64,000 nt of DNA from Isoperla grammatica (lineage: Eukaryota; Arthropoda; Insecta; Plecoptera; Perlodidae): the NCBI GenBank assembly GCA_945910005.1, contig OX246749.1, positions 26,872,679-26,936,678 on the forward strand, given 5' to 3'. Below are positions 9,391 to 20,046 of this stretch, in pieces. How positions within the stretch are numbered: the first letter of the stretch is position 1; each line of letters opens with the position of its first letter. Under the pieces are notes generated by a model. The model was not told where the DNA came from, did no database searches, and worked only from the letters and a program-made list of their open reading frames with translations. Made by a program: the position numbers and the translations under genes.

Positions 9391-10783
9391 CAATGTCGGA
9401 CGATTCATCGTTTCGCTCCCACTCACTGGAAAATCGTAGCCCGTCTGGGCCCGGGGAAGAATAGGCCCAGAGTGACTCTGCTAGTCGTAAGAGGCGACGA
9501 AAGGAGACCCGTCTCGGCCCGGGGTAGAATAGGCCCAGAGTGACTCTGCTAGTCGTAAGAGGCGACAAAAGGAGACCCTGTCCCTATCCCCCCACTGTCC
9601 CACGAAATATTTCTCCTTCCACTTGGCTCTGCCCTCCCTTGCTGGACTCCCGTATGAGGACCCACGCGACGTACAATGGATCTGATTCGGATGTGGCTTA
9701 CTCTTCATCATCATCTTTTTCATCTTCATTATCACCCGCTCATCGTCTCGATTAGCCATTGTTGCAAAAGTATGAGACGTTAAGCCCCATTAATCAATCA
9801 ACTGGAAAATCGTTAGGACGTTCAGCCGATGGGAGACCTTCCACTTGAACGTGTTTTCACCCTAGGGCCGTTTGTTAACACGGGTGTGGATTGCGCCGGC
9901 CCATACACAATATCTGCTGCTTGTATTCGAGGAGCCTGAACTTTAAAAGCTTATTTATGCATATTCATATGTCTCGCCACCAAAGCTGTTCATCTGGAGT
10001 TAGCCTCAGATCTCTCTACTCCCGCCTTTCTAGCTGCTTATCGTCGCTTCGTGGGCCGTCGTGGACATCCCACCATTATTTTCAGTGATAACGGCACAAA
10101 CTTTGTTGGCGCCATCAACGAAATTAATCGTCTTGGTCAACTACTCGCTTCTGATGTACATCGGAACACAATCACTAAAATGGCTTCTAGCTGCAACACA
10201 GAATGGCGTTTCATTCCACCTTCGTCGCCTATTTTGGCGGCCTTTGGGAGGCCGGAGTTAGGTCTGCCAAGCAGCTTCTTCGGCGCATTGTTGGTGAACA
10301 AGTGCTCACCTTTGAGGAGCTTAATACAGTCCTCGTACAAGTCGAGGCTGTTCTCAACTCTCGCCCCTTGTACGCCCTGTCCTCTGACCCAGCTGACGTC
10401 GCCTACCTAACCCCAGGTCATTTCCTGGTATTCCGTCCACTGACTTCGGCTCCGGATGAGCTGCGCTATACCAACCGCACATCGTGCTTATCTCGTTGGC
10501 ATTTGGTGCAAAAGATCGTCCGTGACTTTTGGAAGCGATGGTAAGTGGAGTATCTCCACACACAGCAGTAACGCTACAAGTGGACCTCGCCAGCCAACCA
10601 CATCCTTCCTGGCACAGTTGTCATCGTTGCGGAAGACAATCTCCCACCTCTGCATTGGACTATGAGCCGTATCACCTCCGTACAACCTGGTGAAGACGGC
10701 GTCACGAGGGTCGCAGAAGTTGTCACTTCCCGTGGAGTCATCAGTCGCCCAGTTGTCAAACTCTGTCCTCTACCCACTCAATG
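9391..10783 (+). pseudogene. BEL/Pao retrotransposon pol 3' end: integrase and DUF5641-like C-terminus
   Basis: Plus-strand frames spell the end of a BEL/Pao polyprotein. A Cys/His remnant (about 9,395-9,436) is interrupted by a SINE. It resumes at 9,814 with QPMGDLPLERV and GVDCAGPY, then FICLATKAVHLE, SDNGTNFVGA (an integrase catalytic Asp, about 10,086) and FGGLWEAGVRSAKQLLRR with the third acid (about 10,230). The C-terminal chromatin/DUF5641-like block follows: VLNSRPLYAL, LTPGHFL, SRWHLVQKIVRDFWKRW, EDNLPPLHWTMSRI and KLCPLPTQ with stop at 10,781-10,783. Frameshifts and stops at about 9,928, 10,150-10,210 and 10,540-10,570 make it inactive. The upstream pol and gag are not in the window. 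Confidence 0.85.
9438..9800 (+). mobile_element. SINE type 2, with a duplicated 5' module
   Basis: A 13-bp target-site duplication actggaaaatcgt at 9,425-9,437 and 9,801-9,813 sets its ends. The 5' part carries two tandem copies of a roughly 70-bp module with cccgtct(g/c)ggcccgggg then gactctgctagtcgtaag. The body differs from copies A-E, but the tail has the same gtctc...gagacgttaagcccc hairpin and (aatc)n end. It therefore shares its 3' end, and presumably its partner LINE, with the ribozyme-headed SINEs. It is inserted in the BEL integrase gene. Confidence 0.88.
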
Positions 10784-10801
10784 AAGCAGAGCATTCATGG
10801 G

Positions 10802-11789
10802 TAAGGTGACCAGACGTACCGGTTTGACCGGTACAGTACCGTTTTCCGAATACTTGTACCGGTGTCCCGAGAGACTCATGAAAATGACATATTTGTACCG
10901 GTTTGTAATTTGAGGAAAGAAATGTCCCGGTTCTAATAAATGTATCAGACAATAAACAAACAATGCCATTGGAATCTTCCACTTTTGGAATTTTCCAATT
11001 TTAACAATTATCTCAGTAACATATTATTCATTAAATTTAAATCATTTGTCTTTGTTTTGTTTAAGATAATCAGCAATCAGAAATCAAAATCTTTTTTTTC
11101 CTTCTTGTGCCAAGATGGCTTTTTCAGCCATTCTTTTGTCTTACTATCCAATATAAAGGCTGGTCCACACAGATTTTTTAAGCATAAGATTTAAGGTTTT
11201 AAGACGTTGTTGCCAAGAACAACAATGAAAACAATCTCTTAAAACTAAAACTTTGTGTGAACGCCAGTACGTGTTTCCTATGATCCAACTTTACGACTAC
11301 GCGTTAAACCTTAAATCTTATGCTTACAAAATCTGTGTGGACCAGCCCTTAAACAGCTTTCTTTTCTGGCCTGCTCATATCATTGGGCAGGGAGTCAATA
11401 AAAACCTTGAGGGCAAAATGTATTAAACAATAATCATGGAACAGCATTTACCTACATGCATGTATTCTTTCAATGTAAAGACAACGTCTATTCAAATTTC
11501 AATGATGCACATTATAAAAATTAAATAATTTTTTTTTTGAATAAAATGCATTCATTTTATTTGATAGTGATTGCCTGCACTTGACTTGCCCTTGCATGAA
11601 TTCTCCACTCTGCCGAACCCATCCAAATTATCTTCATGAATCATGTCACGAAGTTGTTTTTTGGGCATTTTGACGATTTAATACCTTCAAAAAATGTTCG
11701 CCTCCGGCGGCTGGGGCTTTGCCCCAGACCCCTGTGTGAGCGTACTAAAGTTTGTCCCGGTTTGTCACCTTCAAAATATGGTCACCTTA
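10802..11789. mobile_element. Non-autonomous DNA transposon with 8-bp TSD (hAT- or P-like)
   Basis: An 8-bp direct repeat ttcatggg flanks it at 10,794-10,801 and 11,790-11,797. The ends are inverted repeats taaggtgacca...tggtcacctta. No transposase frame is present. It sits between the BEL pol stop codon and the putative BEL polypurine tract. The 8-bp duplication fits the hAT or P superfamily; the end sequence does not decide between them. Confidence 0.8.
11156..11352. mobile_element. MITE nested in the 8-bp-TSD transposon
   Basis: Long imperfect inverted repeats: aaaggctggtccacacagat...aagcataagatttaaggttt at about 11,156-11,205 and its reverse complement at about 11,303-11,352 (ending ctgtgtggaccagccctt). 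The roughly 100-bp centre is non-coding. The target duplication is not clear. Confidence 0.7.
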
Positions 11790-11805
11790 TTCATGGGGGC
11801 TGGAA

Positions 11806-12200
11806 TGTTCAATCGCGACCATCTTCTAATTAACTTCTTTGTCTTCCTTCTTCTTCTATTTAACTTCTTCTCAATTCATTGTTGTGTTTATTCTTTGTTG
11901 TTTTTTCTTTTGTTTATTCATAGATCTGGCTGCTTCTTGTCTATTTTGTCATTATATAAATGAGTAGTTTATCGGCTACATATTCATTTCTTTTCATCTG
12001 ATATACAGGTATGCTTCATTCTACATGATCCCACCCCTTATTTTATTGACTTCAATTTTTAAAAAATCTTCCTATCTTCATTTTTACTAGTTTTTTTCTT
12101 GTAACAAGTATGCGCATGTGTGTGGGAAAAAAAGTTTTGAGTAAAAGCCTGTTAAAGATATGGGTCATGTTTTCAAGCCTACCTTGACTTAATTGGTTTT
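11806..12200 (+). repeat. Probable start of the BEL/Pao 3' LTR; right end unclear
   Basis: With the 988-bp DNA transposon removed, the BEL pol stop is followed by gcattcatgggggctggaa, a purine-rich tract, and then TGTTC at 11,806. That is the usual arrangement of polypurine tract and LTR start. The right LTR border and the 5' LTR are not visible, so only the left border is supported. Confidence 0.4.
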
Positions 12201-12204
12201 GATC

Positions 12205-14323
12205 TTAACCATCGAACTCTCCAGCTCCATACATAGTGCCCCCAGTTTCCGTGTGAGTGTCTGACTTCCTCTTGTTGCCGCTGCGTATCCACCGTCTTCG
12301 TTTCTTCACTCTCGAAGAACTGTTCCGCTCGCATGCCGCGATGCGCAGTTTATCTGCCGTCTCCACTCCGCGTGTTGTGTATTTGCCTGGTTTGATGTAC
12401 AACCTTTGAAGGATGGCAATTTCTACTTGAGCCCCATAGTTGAAATGGCAGACAGCATCCATGACCCTCAGCTTGAGGATTGTTCTCCCAGAATACACCT
12501 CCTTCGGGCACCGCTTCCAGATCGTGCCGTTGAAGGACTCATTGGCGTTTTGTGTTTTTCCAAGGAGGCACTTTTCAAGCATTTCAGGTGCAGTAAGCCT
12601 CTAATAATGGGTTTTATTTTGCTTACAACATCTATAGGCAAACCCACCTTGTGTTTGTATGTTGCTTGCATACCTGCTGCCTTTGCTCGTTGGTATCCTC
12701 CCCGGTGGGACACTTAGCATGCCGCGGCAGTTCGTCAGTTGACGACAGACGGTAGAGTGATGCCCATATGCCTTGAGACATCTTTTCAATGGTATCTGTG
12801 TTTTCTCTGAGGGCGATGCCGAAGTAGTTCTGCATTTTGTCAATTTTAGTTACAGCCAACTGGTTTCGGCCACCAAGTTTTTGATCTTTGGCCGCAACAC
12901 AGTGCCGACGCGTTTTGGGTAGTGACCGATACACTCCTTTTTAGGATCTGTACACCATTGTACGGGTCATCATCAACCACAGTTTTGTAGACTTTGGAAT
13001 CACCGTCACCATAAAACTTGATGTACTCCAAACCACAAGTTGCCGTTGACCGAAGGAAGATTCTAGCGACCCCAACGGCCTCCATGCTGCCCGCGGAACC
13101 TTCATAGTTTGCTTCGCATACTGCATTATGCTCGGCTTTCCATGCAGCGTACTCAACTGACTTCTTGTCATCACCATTGTGGCGTTTACAAGTGTGACAA
13201 ATGTTGGTCACAACTTCTGTGTCGAACACTTGACCGGTCTCAGTAGATATGACAGTGACCACACCATTATGAGAGCAATGGCTTTGCCTCTGCCATGACC
13301 CATCTGCGCTAACGCCAGTCTTTTTGCCTACCTTACTTCTTACTTCATGGGTAATCATAACCTGCTCTGCAAGAGTAGTCACTATGCAACACAGTTTTTT
13401 TGTAATCTGTGCATAGAGGTTAGCCACTACTGGTGCTACATGTCCATAAGGTAGCTCAACTTTACCGCTTCACTTCTACTGCAACCAATTGATTGCGATT
13501 GCATAAACAAGGCGGTTGTTGACATCAAGCCCTGCCCAGGGGCTGCTACCTTATCGTGGTGGGCAGGTTTGAGTGCTTCGATGATTCTTGGGGCTATGCC
13601 GGCGGAAGCGTATGCTTCTGGTAGGGCCACCCTAGCCGGATTGGTCGAGGAGGAGAAGTCAGACAAAATGCAGTCCACATTTTTCCCACTCCCTTTTCCA
13701 CCCCTTCCCCTTTCCACCCCGCCCTCCTACTAACCCCTTTCCTGCAAACAGCCCCCTTTTTCATCTTCATAATTCACCCACTCATTGTCTTGATTAGCCT
13801 CGTTGCAAAAATATGAGACGCTAAGCCCAAATATCAATCAATCAATCAGTTGACATCAAGTGATTGTCCTTGTCTCTTTGATGTATATACAGATTTACTG
13901 ACTAGTTCACACACTTGACATGTGAAATGCAACGAGAAGGAACTACCCATTCTCAGCTTTTCATTTTCTCCCAGTGTCAGAGAACCTACAGTTTTAACTC
14001 TGGGCAAGCTGTCAATGCAAACATAACTTGCAAACTCCAGATCAAACATAACTGTTCCTGTAGCATTGCATGCTTCTTTCTCAACCTTTTTAGACACTGT
14101 CACTGAAGTTATTTTATTAAATGAAGCATAAGAAGTAGATGAACGACTGGGGTCTGTAGAGCTGGGTTCCAAGGTAGGCCTAGGCCTAGGCCTAGTAGGA
14201 ATGTCACTTTGACAGCTATTTTCATTGTTATGTACACTTTGTACACTATTCACACGAGTTATGAGGGTATTACCACGAAACTTTAAACTCTTTCCTTGCA
14301 ATACGTCTACTTACACTACCCAT
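12205..14323 (-). pseudogene. Mutator-like transposase, nearly full length, split by a SINE (copy 2)
   Basis: The gene starts near an ATG at 14,323. The N-terminal part (14,301-13,861) has a CxxC-containing segment TCQVCELV ending SLDVN. SINE copy C is inserted there, and the protein resumes with IGCSRSEAVKLSYLMDM (about 13,500-13,440). The block 13,427-12,846 has DGSWQRQSHCSHNGVV, YEGSAGSMEAVGVARIF and YGDGDSKVY. Then come a segment reading KMQNYFGIALRENT (about 12,840-12,800), KCLLGKTQNANESFNG (12,582 on) and the C-terminus ending YGAGEFDG at 12,205. Several frameshifts join these pieces. It is a member of the same family as the relic at 6,778 but not a recent duplicate, because the protein identity is low. 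Confidence 0.78.
13530..13848 (+). mobile_element. SINE with HDV-ribozyme-like head, copy C
   Basis: The target-site duplication gttgacatcaag lies at 13,518-13,529 and 13,849-13,860, inside the coding sequence of the Mutator-like gene. The head reads cctgcccaggggctgc, and the later partner is gcagtcc, so the second stem is kept by one G-U pair. The tail is (aatc)n. Confidence 0.92.
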
Positions 14324-14694
14324 TTTACTCACTGAAACTTGTTAGAACTGCTTTAGTTTGTTTAGAGACAAGAACACGTGCGTTAGAACAAGACTGTGTT
14401 TTGTTCCAAGAAAATAAAAAGAAGTATCAAATCAAGTGTCATTTATCAGCAAAAACTACTTGGAATTAAAATAAAGCTAGCCAACTACAACCTCACAAAA
14501 AATAAATGCCCCTATTATACAAATGATGTTTTGGGAAGTCAATAGTTGCAGTTCAAAATGAAAATATGGCCGTTTTTATTACTTTTACAGCCGGTTTGAA
14601 CGTGTACCTCGTAAATAATTTTTAGATGTCCTAATATCTGTAGTAAAAATATAATAGGAATTTATTTGTCTTATATCTTATATCTTATCTAATA
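14324..14694. other. Non-coding interval, nothing recognised
   Basis: AT-rich flank upstream of the Mutator-like gene; no gene, terminal inverted repeat or RNA recognised. Confidence 0.5.
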
Positions 14695-15020
14695 TAAGCT
14701 TCATCACTATCGGTAAGTTTCCATCCCACGTTTCGTGGGGTTGTTGAGGAACGCCGTAGATTACGATGTTGTTCCTTCATGATTGGTTTTCAAGGTAATC
14801 AACCTTGGAATGTAGATCCAATATGTGGCCTTCTAAATCAGCACATTTGAGTCTCAGGTTCTCATTTGACTGTTTGATTTGAGCTGTCTCGATCTAATAA
14901 TGACACATCTTGGCTTTTAGTTCTTCTATGTCTTTGTGTGTTAGTTCAGTTCTTTTTGCAATACTTTTCACAGAGTTGTAAGTTTCTTGAATCATTAGTA
15001 GGGCTTCATTGAGACTAGGC
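14695..15020 (-). pseudogene. Retrotransposon ORF1 relic (coiled coil plus start of RRM-like domain)
   Basis: Starting at an ATG near 15,020, the minus strand reads MPSLNEALLMIQETYNSV, a heptad-rich coiled coil (ELTHKDIEELKAKM, ENLRLKCADLEGHILDLHS) and then RNNIVIYGVP. That last block opens the RNA-binding domain of L1-type ORF1 proteins. Two in-frame stops and truncation at about 14,695 make it a relic. ORF1 proteins coat LINE RNA as chaperones. Similar domains occur at 37,558-38,085 and 44,882-45,420. Confidence 0.65.
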
Positions 15021-15107
15021 ATCTTGAACACGAGCACGATCCTAACCTCATTTTTGTTACGACACTTGACTTTTGATAGATGTTATATTAAACTATATTT
15101 TAAACGT

Positions 15108-15785
15108 ATATCACTTTTAGAAGTATATGCTAGGCACCCATTGATTGTTAAAATTCAAACAATTTTATCGAAACTTTTAGCCAAACGTAAGTCCATAGTT
15201 TTTTGTTGGGTGCCTGGTCATGCAGGCATTCTTGGTAACGAGGTGGCTTATCGATGTGCTAAAGAAGCCTGTTCCACTGACAGCAACGACTGTCAATTAG
15301 TTATAACTGCGGACCTGAAAGCGTCTTTTAAACTTAAATCAAAGAAGCTATGGCGTAACGAGAAGCAGAGCATACGAAACAACAAACTAAGAGAAATAAA
15401 AGACTCTGTAACTCCATGGCTATCCTCCCGGCGCTCATGTCGCCGCGAGGAAGTTGTTTTAACTCGCATACGAATCGGTCACACCTATATTACTCAGAGC
15501 TATCTTCTAAAAAGTGAACCCCAACCAGTGTGTTATGCTTGTAATGTGACATTGACTGTCAAACACATAATTTTAGATTGTGCAAAGTATTTAGCCGAAC
15601 GACAAAGATATACGATAAAATCCACAACTAACAGAAAACCTGTCAGATAAAACTGACGCAACCGACAACATTTTAAAGTTCCTTAAATCGATTAACCTTA
15701 TAAACAAGATCTAAATAGGAAAAATAGGCACTGATAACCCAGATGTTTTGTGCCTTTAAACCACAAATAATAATAATAATAGTAA
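15108..15785 (+). pseudogene. LINE family B, 5'-truncated copy (RNase H end and 3' UTR)
   Basis: From about 15,108 the frame 15,009-15,650 aligns with the C-terminal end of LINE B ORF2: ARHPLIVKIQ, FCWVPGHAGILGNEVA (RNase H), SSRRSCRREEVVLTRIRIGH and a CxxC...H...C motif. The RNase H Asp in the NExAD position is Tyr here (VAYRC). The 3' UTR has ggcactgataaccc...gttttgtgcc and an (aat)n tail ending near 15,785, as in the full LINE B. The protein end is shortened by a frameshift. A typical dead-on-arrival 5'-truncated insertion. Confidence 0.85.
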
Positions 15786-16594
15786 TTGGTGAGGACTGCG
15801 AGGAGGGTGGGGCCAAACCGCGTTGCCAGCTCCTCCTAAATTAAATAACACTTAGGCTATAATACAACACAAGTTGATAGTCAGACACAACACAACACAA
15901 CACATAAAGAAACATCACTAAAATTACATCTTGGTGACCGGGAGGAGGGGGGAGATCGCTTGACGGAAACGATTGAGGTCCGACGCAATCTCGACTGCGT
16001 GAGATATGTCATTGTACAGGGAGGCCAGACGGGAGAATAGGGATAGGGAGCGTCTCAATGTCAATGCGCCAGGCGGATACATGGCGAAACAGCATCCATC
16101 CTGTGGCGATCTTGCATGGCTTGAGATACCGCAACCCTTCTGGATAATTCCTTTGCTTTAATAAATTGTTCACGATATCTGACATCATGCCTGGGCCTAT
16201 CCATCTTTCTTATGCAAAAACACATGTAACAGTGTTAGTGTAACACTTTTTCAGATTCAGATTTCATATCATTTTTATTCTCTAACAGATAGAATATGGT
16301 TGATACATTGGTTTATTTATTACATGTTGGAGAAGCCCGCAAAGTCATAAAGACTTGAGTGCGGGCCATTTGCTAAATCCTGTATAATAATATCAGATGG
16401 CAACAGTAAGCACAGGAAGGTGAAAAAGGTGTACCGGTATTAATACAAACTAGAGAGATTGAAACAGTATAGGACTAAAACGTTGTAGTAGAGGGATGTT
16501 ATGTTAAAATTTGAAAGAACAAGTTTGAAAAGTATGAAAAACAGACATTTTGTCTACAGACTTAAGTTACTTATGAACTAGGAAATCTAAGGTT
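15786..16594. other. Interval with weak minus-strand coding remnants
   Basis: Within about 16,230-15,920 the minus strand has a run of about 55 codons (FAMYPPGALTLRRSLSLF then LYNDISHAVEIASDLNRF) ending at a stop. It resembles the extreme C-terminus of some LINE reverse transcriptase proteins. I cannot assign it firmly. The rest is AT-rich and holds nothing I recognise. Confidence 0.25.
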
Positions 16595-16622
16595 ATCTGT
16601 TTTAAATTTTGTAGGTAACCTA

Positions 16623-16830
16623 TACCCTACCCGCACACAGTTTTTCCAACAATTTAAAAAATACATTACAACCAACATTAAATATAAAATAACTTAAATT
16701 TAACACATATAAAATTAAAACATAATTACTACTTTCATAATTCCTTAATTCTTTAGCTTGCAAAACACCATCTTGGTGGCGCAAAATGACCTAACTGGTT
16801 GAAGCGCCCTTAAACCCAATAAACTCAACT
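16623..16830 (+). mobile_element. LINE family A, 5'-truncated 3' end (left copy)
   Basis: Matches the end of the LINE A ORF2 (ccgcacacagtttttccaac, at 3,064-3,083) and its full 3' UTR through ...cttaaacccaataaa. Only about 200 bp of the element is present. The same fragment is present in the right copy at 33,903-34,110. Confidence 0.88.
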
Positions 16831-17000
16831 TTAAGCTACAAGCTATACCTAAAACAAAACAGACGTTAAATGCAGTATAGCATCAGAAGTAAATACAATA
16901 TAACTTTTAATATAATAATGAGCATACAAGGAAAAAATATAGCATAGTAGAAATAATATGTTACAATATAATAAACCATATTAGTAACATGAGGTAACAT

Positions 17001-17424
17001 GGCTCGTTGGTCCAGTGGTTAGCATCCCTGCTTCCAATGCAGAAGGTCCCGGGTTCAAATCCCGCTTCAGGCAGAAGTTTTTTAACTTCTAATCTGGATT
17101 CAATTCCATTTCTTCTTGGCTTAGGAATAAGTAAACGGTGACTTTGGAGCCGTCCTAGCAACAAAGCACTCAATAAATTCGAAGTTGTTCTGAATTGGCC
17201 TTGTTGATTCTGGCATTTGTCCGCAGGTGTTCGCACTGTCCAATCACTGATTCATATGTTTCGTATTTGAAATATCGATCTTTGATTGGTTATCGCTCAC
17301 TCGTCGATGGTGTTCGAAGCCTACAGGGTAGGTTTAGTCACTTTAAATTAAAGTCCCCCACTGCAAATCAGTTTAATTACTGAGTGGGTAGACTCTAAAT
17401 GTGAATTTATTTATTTATTTATTT
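17001..17424 (+). mobile_element. tRNA-derived SINE
   Basis: The head (17,001-17,073) has an A box tggtccagtgg and a B box ggttcaaatcc at tRNA spacing, with an anticodon-like loop. The 5' and 3' acceptor strands do not pair, so it is a pol III promoter head, not a tRNA gene. A roughly 330-bp body and a (tttatt)n tail ending near 17,424 follow. The right copy of the duplication at about 34,275 shows the empty site, so this SINE inserted after the duplication. It is unrelated to the ribozyme-headed SINEs. Confidence 0.85.
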
Positions 17425-17672
17425 AATGTTAATTTAGTAGTAGTTTTCACAGGAAAAAATGAAAAACATAAACTTGGTTGAAGGGACATATTACCGTGAT
17501 TGGGTGCAATAATCATGAGTTATACCCTTAACGCTACCATTTCACTCTTAAAGGTCTCATCTTGAAATTTTGTGCACAAAAATATTATTGAACTATTTTA
17601 TAATACTCTCACACTAAATATACACACATTTTGAAGGTATTTACTTACATTTTATCAACAGCAGCAAAGATG

Positions 17673-18045
17673 TTATGAATCTCCTTGACATACTCCACTC
17701 TTGCACTGTGAACTGAAGTCGGGAAAGCCGAAGGTTAGCGAGTTGAGAACAACATACCGCTTTGCATGTACAGAGCAGGGGCCGAAATCACAAGAAGTCT
17801 TGGCTCGTAGCTCTTGTAGTAAAGTTGCTGAGAGTTTCTGGTTGTTGACCGTCCACAGAATGACGCCATCTCTTGTCCATACATTCTTGTAGCACAACTG
17901 ATCAGTTGCTTGATGCAGGACATCTCTTCGTCGCGATGTTAGATCCTCTCTGATTATAATGCCTGTGTTTGCTGATCAGTTGCTTGATGCAGGACATCTC
18001 TTCGTCGCGATGTTAGATCCTCTCTGATTATAATGCCTGTGTTTA
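17673..18045 (-). pseudogene. ORF1 C-terminal fragment plus two 74-bp units (left copy)
   Basis: The minus strand reads the ORF1 C-terminal motif: GIIIREDLTSRRRDVLHQ (from the 74-bp unit) continuing into CYKNVWTRDGVILW and on to about 17,673. The same segment ends the ORF1 gene at 34,526-34,750. The 5' part of the gene is missing here because the copy ends inside the second 74-bp unit at 18,045. Confidence 0.75.
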
Positions 18046-18621
18046 ACCGGTGCCCGCAAAGAGGGCTCTCGCGCATTCCTTTTGTCATCCCTGTAATCAT
18101 CTCGCATAGCCTTCATCATCTTTTCTTTTCCTCTTTCATTTCTCCCTTCTACATGCTTGCCGGCCCTCTTTGCGATCCAAACGCCCACTAAATGTTGACC
18201 TTCGTATAACGACCCTGCAATGGACTTGGACCTGCCCTTAGCACCTCCGATGACGACCAGGCATGGCAATGGAACAGGCTCGGTACACTGATGGATTTGA
18301 TTGCCTTGGGCCTGTCAGCAGGTTGCGTTGGCTGTATGCCCATTGCACAAGAGCCGGCCGTGGGCTTCCGGCCGACCTGCGTGCAGTGTTAGAAGGTCAA
18401 TTGCGCCTGCAGACACCCGGACGTGAAATTGGCACTTTCCTACACGCCACTTGATGCAACAGGAAGTCGTTAATGGGCTTCATTTCATGGGGGTACGTTG
18501 TCATGTCTAGCTCTCCATGGGGTGGACCCCATTTCGTTTACAAGGCCCTATGCGGTAGAACCGACGTGGGTTAGTTGAGTCCTGGTTCCAAGGATTGTTG
18601 TGGGTTGTCCCCAAACTAGTT

Positions 18622-20016
18622 ATGGGTAAGAGAAGCCATGTAGAAGAGGAAGATGACAACAATATGAAAAAGACTGTGAGAACAGTAGGAGCTACCCCAA
18701 AGTTCCTTATTGTGAAAAGAACCGAAAAAGATACCACGTTTGACAAGGTTTCACCCTTTTACATACGCAAAGGTATAGAAGGTATTTCCTCCCAAGTTAA
18801 GTCTGCCAGAAAACTCAGGAATGGCACACTGCTAATTGAATCTGACGTTGAAAAACACACAAACCTGCTACTGAACGCCAATCATCTGGGCGATATTCCT
18901 GTTGTAGTTGAGCCACATCCTACACTTAATACATCCAAGGGCGTTATAAAATGCTTCGATTTAATGTATTGCTCCCCCGACGAGATTAAGATCGAGCTCG
19001 CATCTCAAGGCGTGACGGATGTTTATCACGTTCAGAGTAAACGTACTGGATCCCTCAAACCGACACCAATATTTATCCTGACTTTCGACAGCCCCAACGC
19101 ACCCAAGTATATTTTCGCCGGCTATCACAAGGTGGAAGTGAGACCGTACGTACCCAAACCTTTGCGATGTTTTCAATGCCAAAGGTTTGGACATTCCCAA
19201 AAACCATGCAAGGCAAAGGCCGTTTGCGCTGTGTGTGCACAGGAGCCTCACACTTCTGATGAGTGCCCAACAGCTATGCTCTGTGTTAACTGTAAGGGGG
19301 ATCACCCCGCATCATCGTTCAAATGCCCAAAATACATTGAGGAAAGAGGAATCCAAGAACTAAGGGCAAAGGAAAACCTGTCAGTATTCGAGGCTAGGAA
19401 AAAATACCGAGAAATGGCTGCCCCAATTTTAAAAAAATCGTTTGCCGAAATAGTTGTAAGCCAACCGTCCGTTCCCAGCTTCAATGCCTCCTCTATGTCT
19501 TTACCAGAACCAGAAATCACTACAAATACCACAAATACCACTGTCATGACTGAACTAATGGATACCATCCAACAACTAAAACAAACTATTGAACGCCAGC
19601 AGCAGATTTTAGAAACTCAAGAAACTCGAATTAATGAACAGAATAAAATAATTCAAGATTTGTTGACGAAACTCGAAACATCATCCGCAGAAGATAAAAG
19701 TATTAACGAAGGTAAAGAAAAAACAAAACTCGTTCCAATAGAAAAGGTGTTGGATGTTGCTCAAAAAGCGACAAAAAACACAAACAAGGGTATAAAATTG
19801 AACAGAAATACAAAATCGCATTCTGACCAACAGCCAGGAAAAAATATACGACGGCCCAAAAGGGAGCGCAATGTTTTAGTACGTGGCTTTAGTGAAAGCC
19901 ATTCGGAGTCCTTCTCCGGCGAAGAGGAAGGAAGTGAAGAGGAGATGGACACAACTCCTCTCACCCCTGCTACCTCTAGGGTAGCAGAATTTTTAAAGAA
20001 ACCAAGACAATCTTAG
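18622..20016 (+). CDS. LINE B ORF1: Gag-like nucleic-acid-binding protein with CCHC knuckles
   Basis: A 464-codon frame from ATG 18,622; the open frame reaches further upstream only with non-ATG codons. The N-terminal half is an RRM-like domain of the kind found in Jockey/I-type ORF1 proteins. Three zinc knuckles lie at about residues 182-236 (CFQCQRFGHSQKPC, CAVCAQEPHTSDEC, CVNCKGDHPASSFKC). A long coiled coil follows at about 308-356 (ELMDTIQQLKQTIERQQQ), and the tail is basic then acidic. It would package LINE RNA and shuttle it to the target. The frame is intact, and ORF2 starts 30 bp downstream of its stop. The minus-strand frames here are shadows. Confidence 0.9.
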   Translation: MGKRSHVEEEDDNNMKKTVRTVGATPKFLIVKRTEKDTTFDKVSPFYIRKGIEGISSQVKSARKLRNGTLLIESDVEKHTNLLLNANHLGDIPVVVEPHPTLNTSKGVIKCFDLMYCSPDEIKIELASQGVTDVYHVQSKRTGSLKPTPIFILTFDSPNAPKYIFAGYHKVEVRPYVPKPLRCFQCQRFGHSQKPCKAKAVCAVCAQEPHTSDECPTAMLCVNCKGDHPASSFKCPKYIEERGIQELRAKENLSVFEARKKYREMAAPILKKSFAEIVVSQPSVPSFNASSMSLPEPEITTNTTNTTVMTELMDTIQQLKQTIERQQQILETQETRINEQNKIIQDLLTKLETSSAEDKSINEGKEKTKLVPIEKVLDVAQKATKNTNKGIKLNRNTKSHSDQQPGKNIRRPKRERNVLVRGFSESHSESFSGEEEGSEEEMDTTPLTPATSRVAEFLKKPRQS

Positions 20017-20046
20017 TTTTAACGTTTTATCAACAAGAACCTTAAT

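Larger units (their letters stand above)
16595..18045 (+). repeat. Left copy of a ~1-kb direct duplication bracketing the LINE B/Gypsy block
   Basis: From atctgttttaaatt at 16,595 this segment matches 33,875 onward almost base for base: the LINE A 3' fragment, the AT-rich spacer, the ORF1 C-terminus and two 74-bp units. It ends at 18,045. The only large difference is the tRNA-derived SINE present here and absent from the right copy. The right copy begins directly after the (AAT)n tail of LINE B (interrupted by Gypsy), and the left copy ends where LINE B's 5' region begins. Confidence 0.85.

Noticed and set aside
9438..9600. HDV-like ribozyme in the type 2 SINE head
   Set aside because: ctgggcc/ggcccag can pair, but the 12 bases between leave no room for the remaining strands, and no matching second stem was found.
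10802..11789. Host gene fragment
   Set aside because: Target duplication and inverted ends show it is a transposon; the frames inside are short and repeat-derived.
17001..17073. tRNA gene
   Set aside because: A and B boxes and an anticodon-like loop are present, but the acceptor strands do not pair and a roughly 330-bp SINE body and tail follow.
17701..17892. 63-codon plus-strand ORF, also at 34,554-34,745
   Set aside because: It is identical in both places because it lies in the duplicated segment; the minus-strand ORF1 reading explains the conservation.
17976..18269. Minus-strand 97-codon ORF spanning the duplication edge and the LINE B 5' region
   Set aside because: It crosses the boundary at 18,045 and reads a 74-bp unit out of the ORF1 frame; no recognisable domain.
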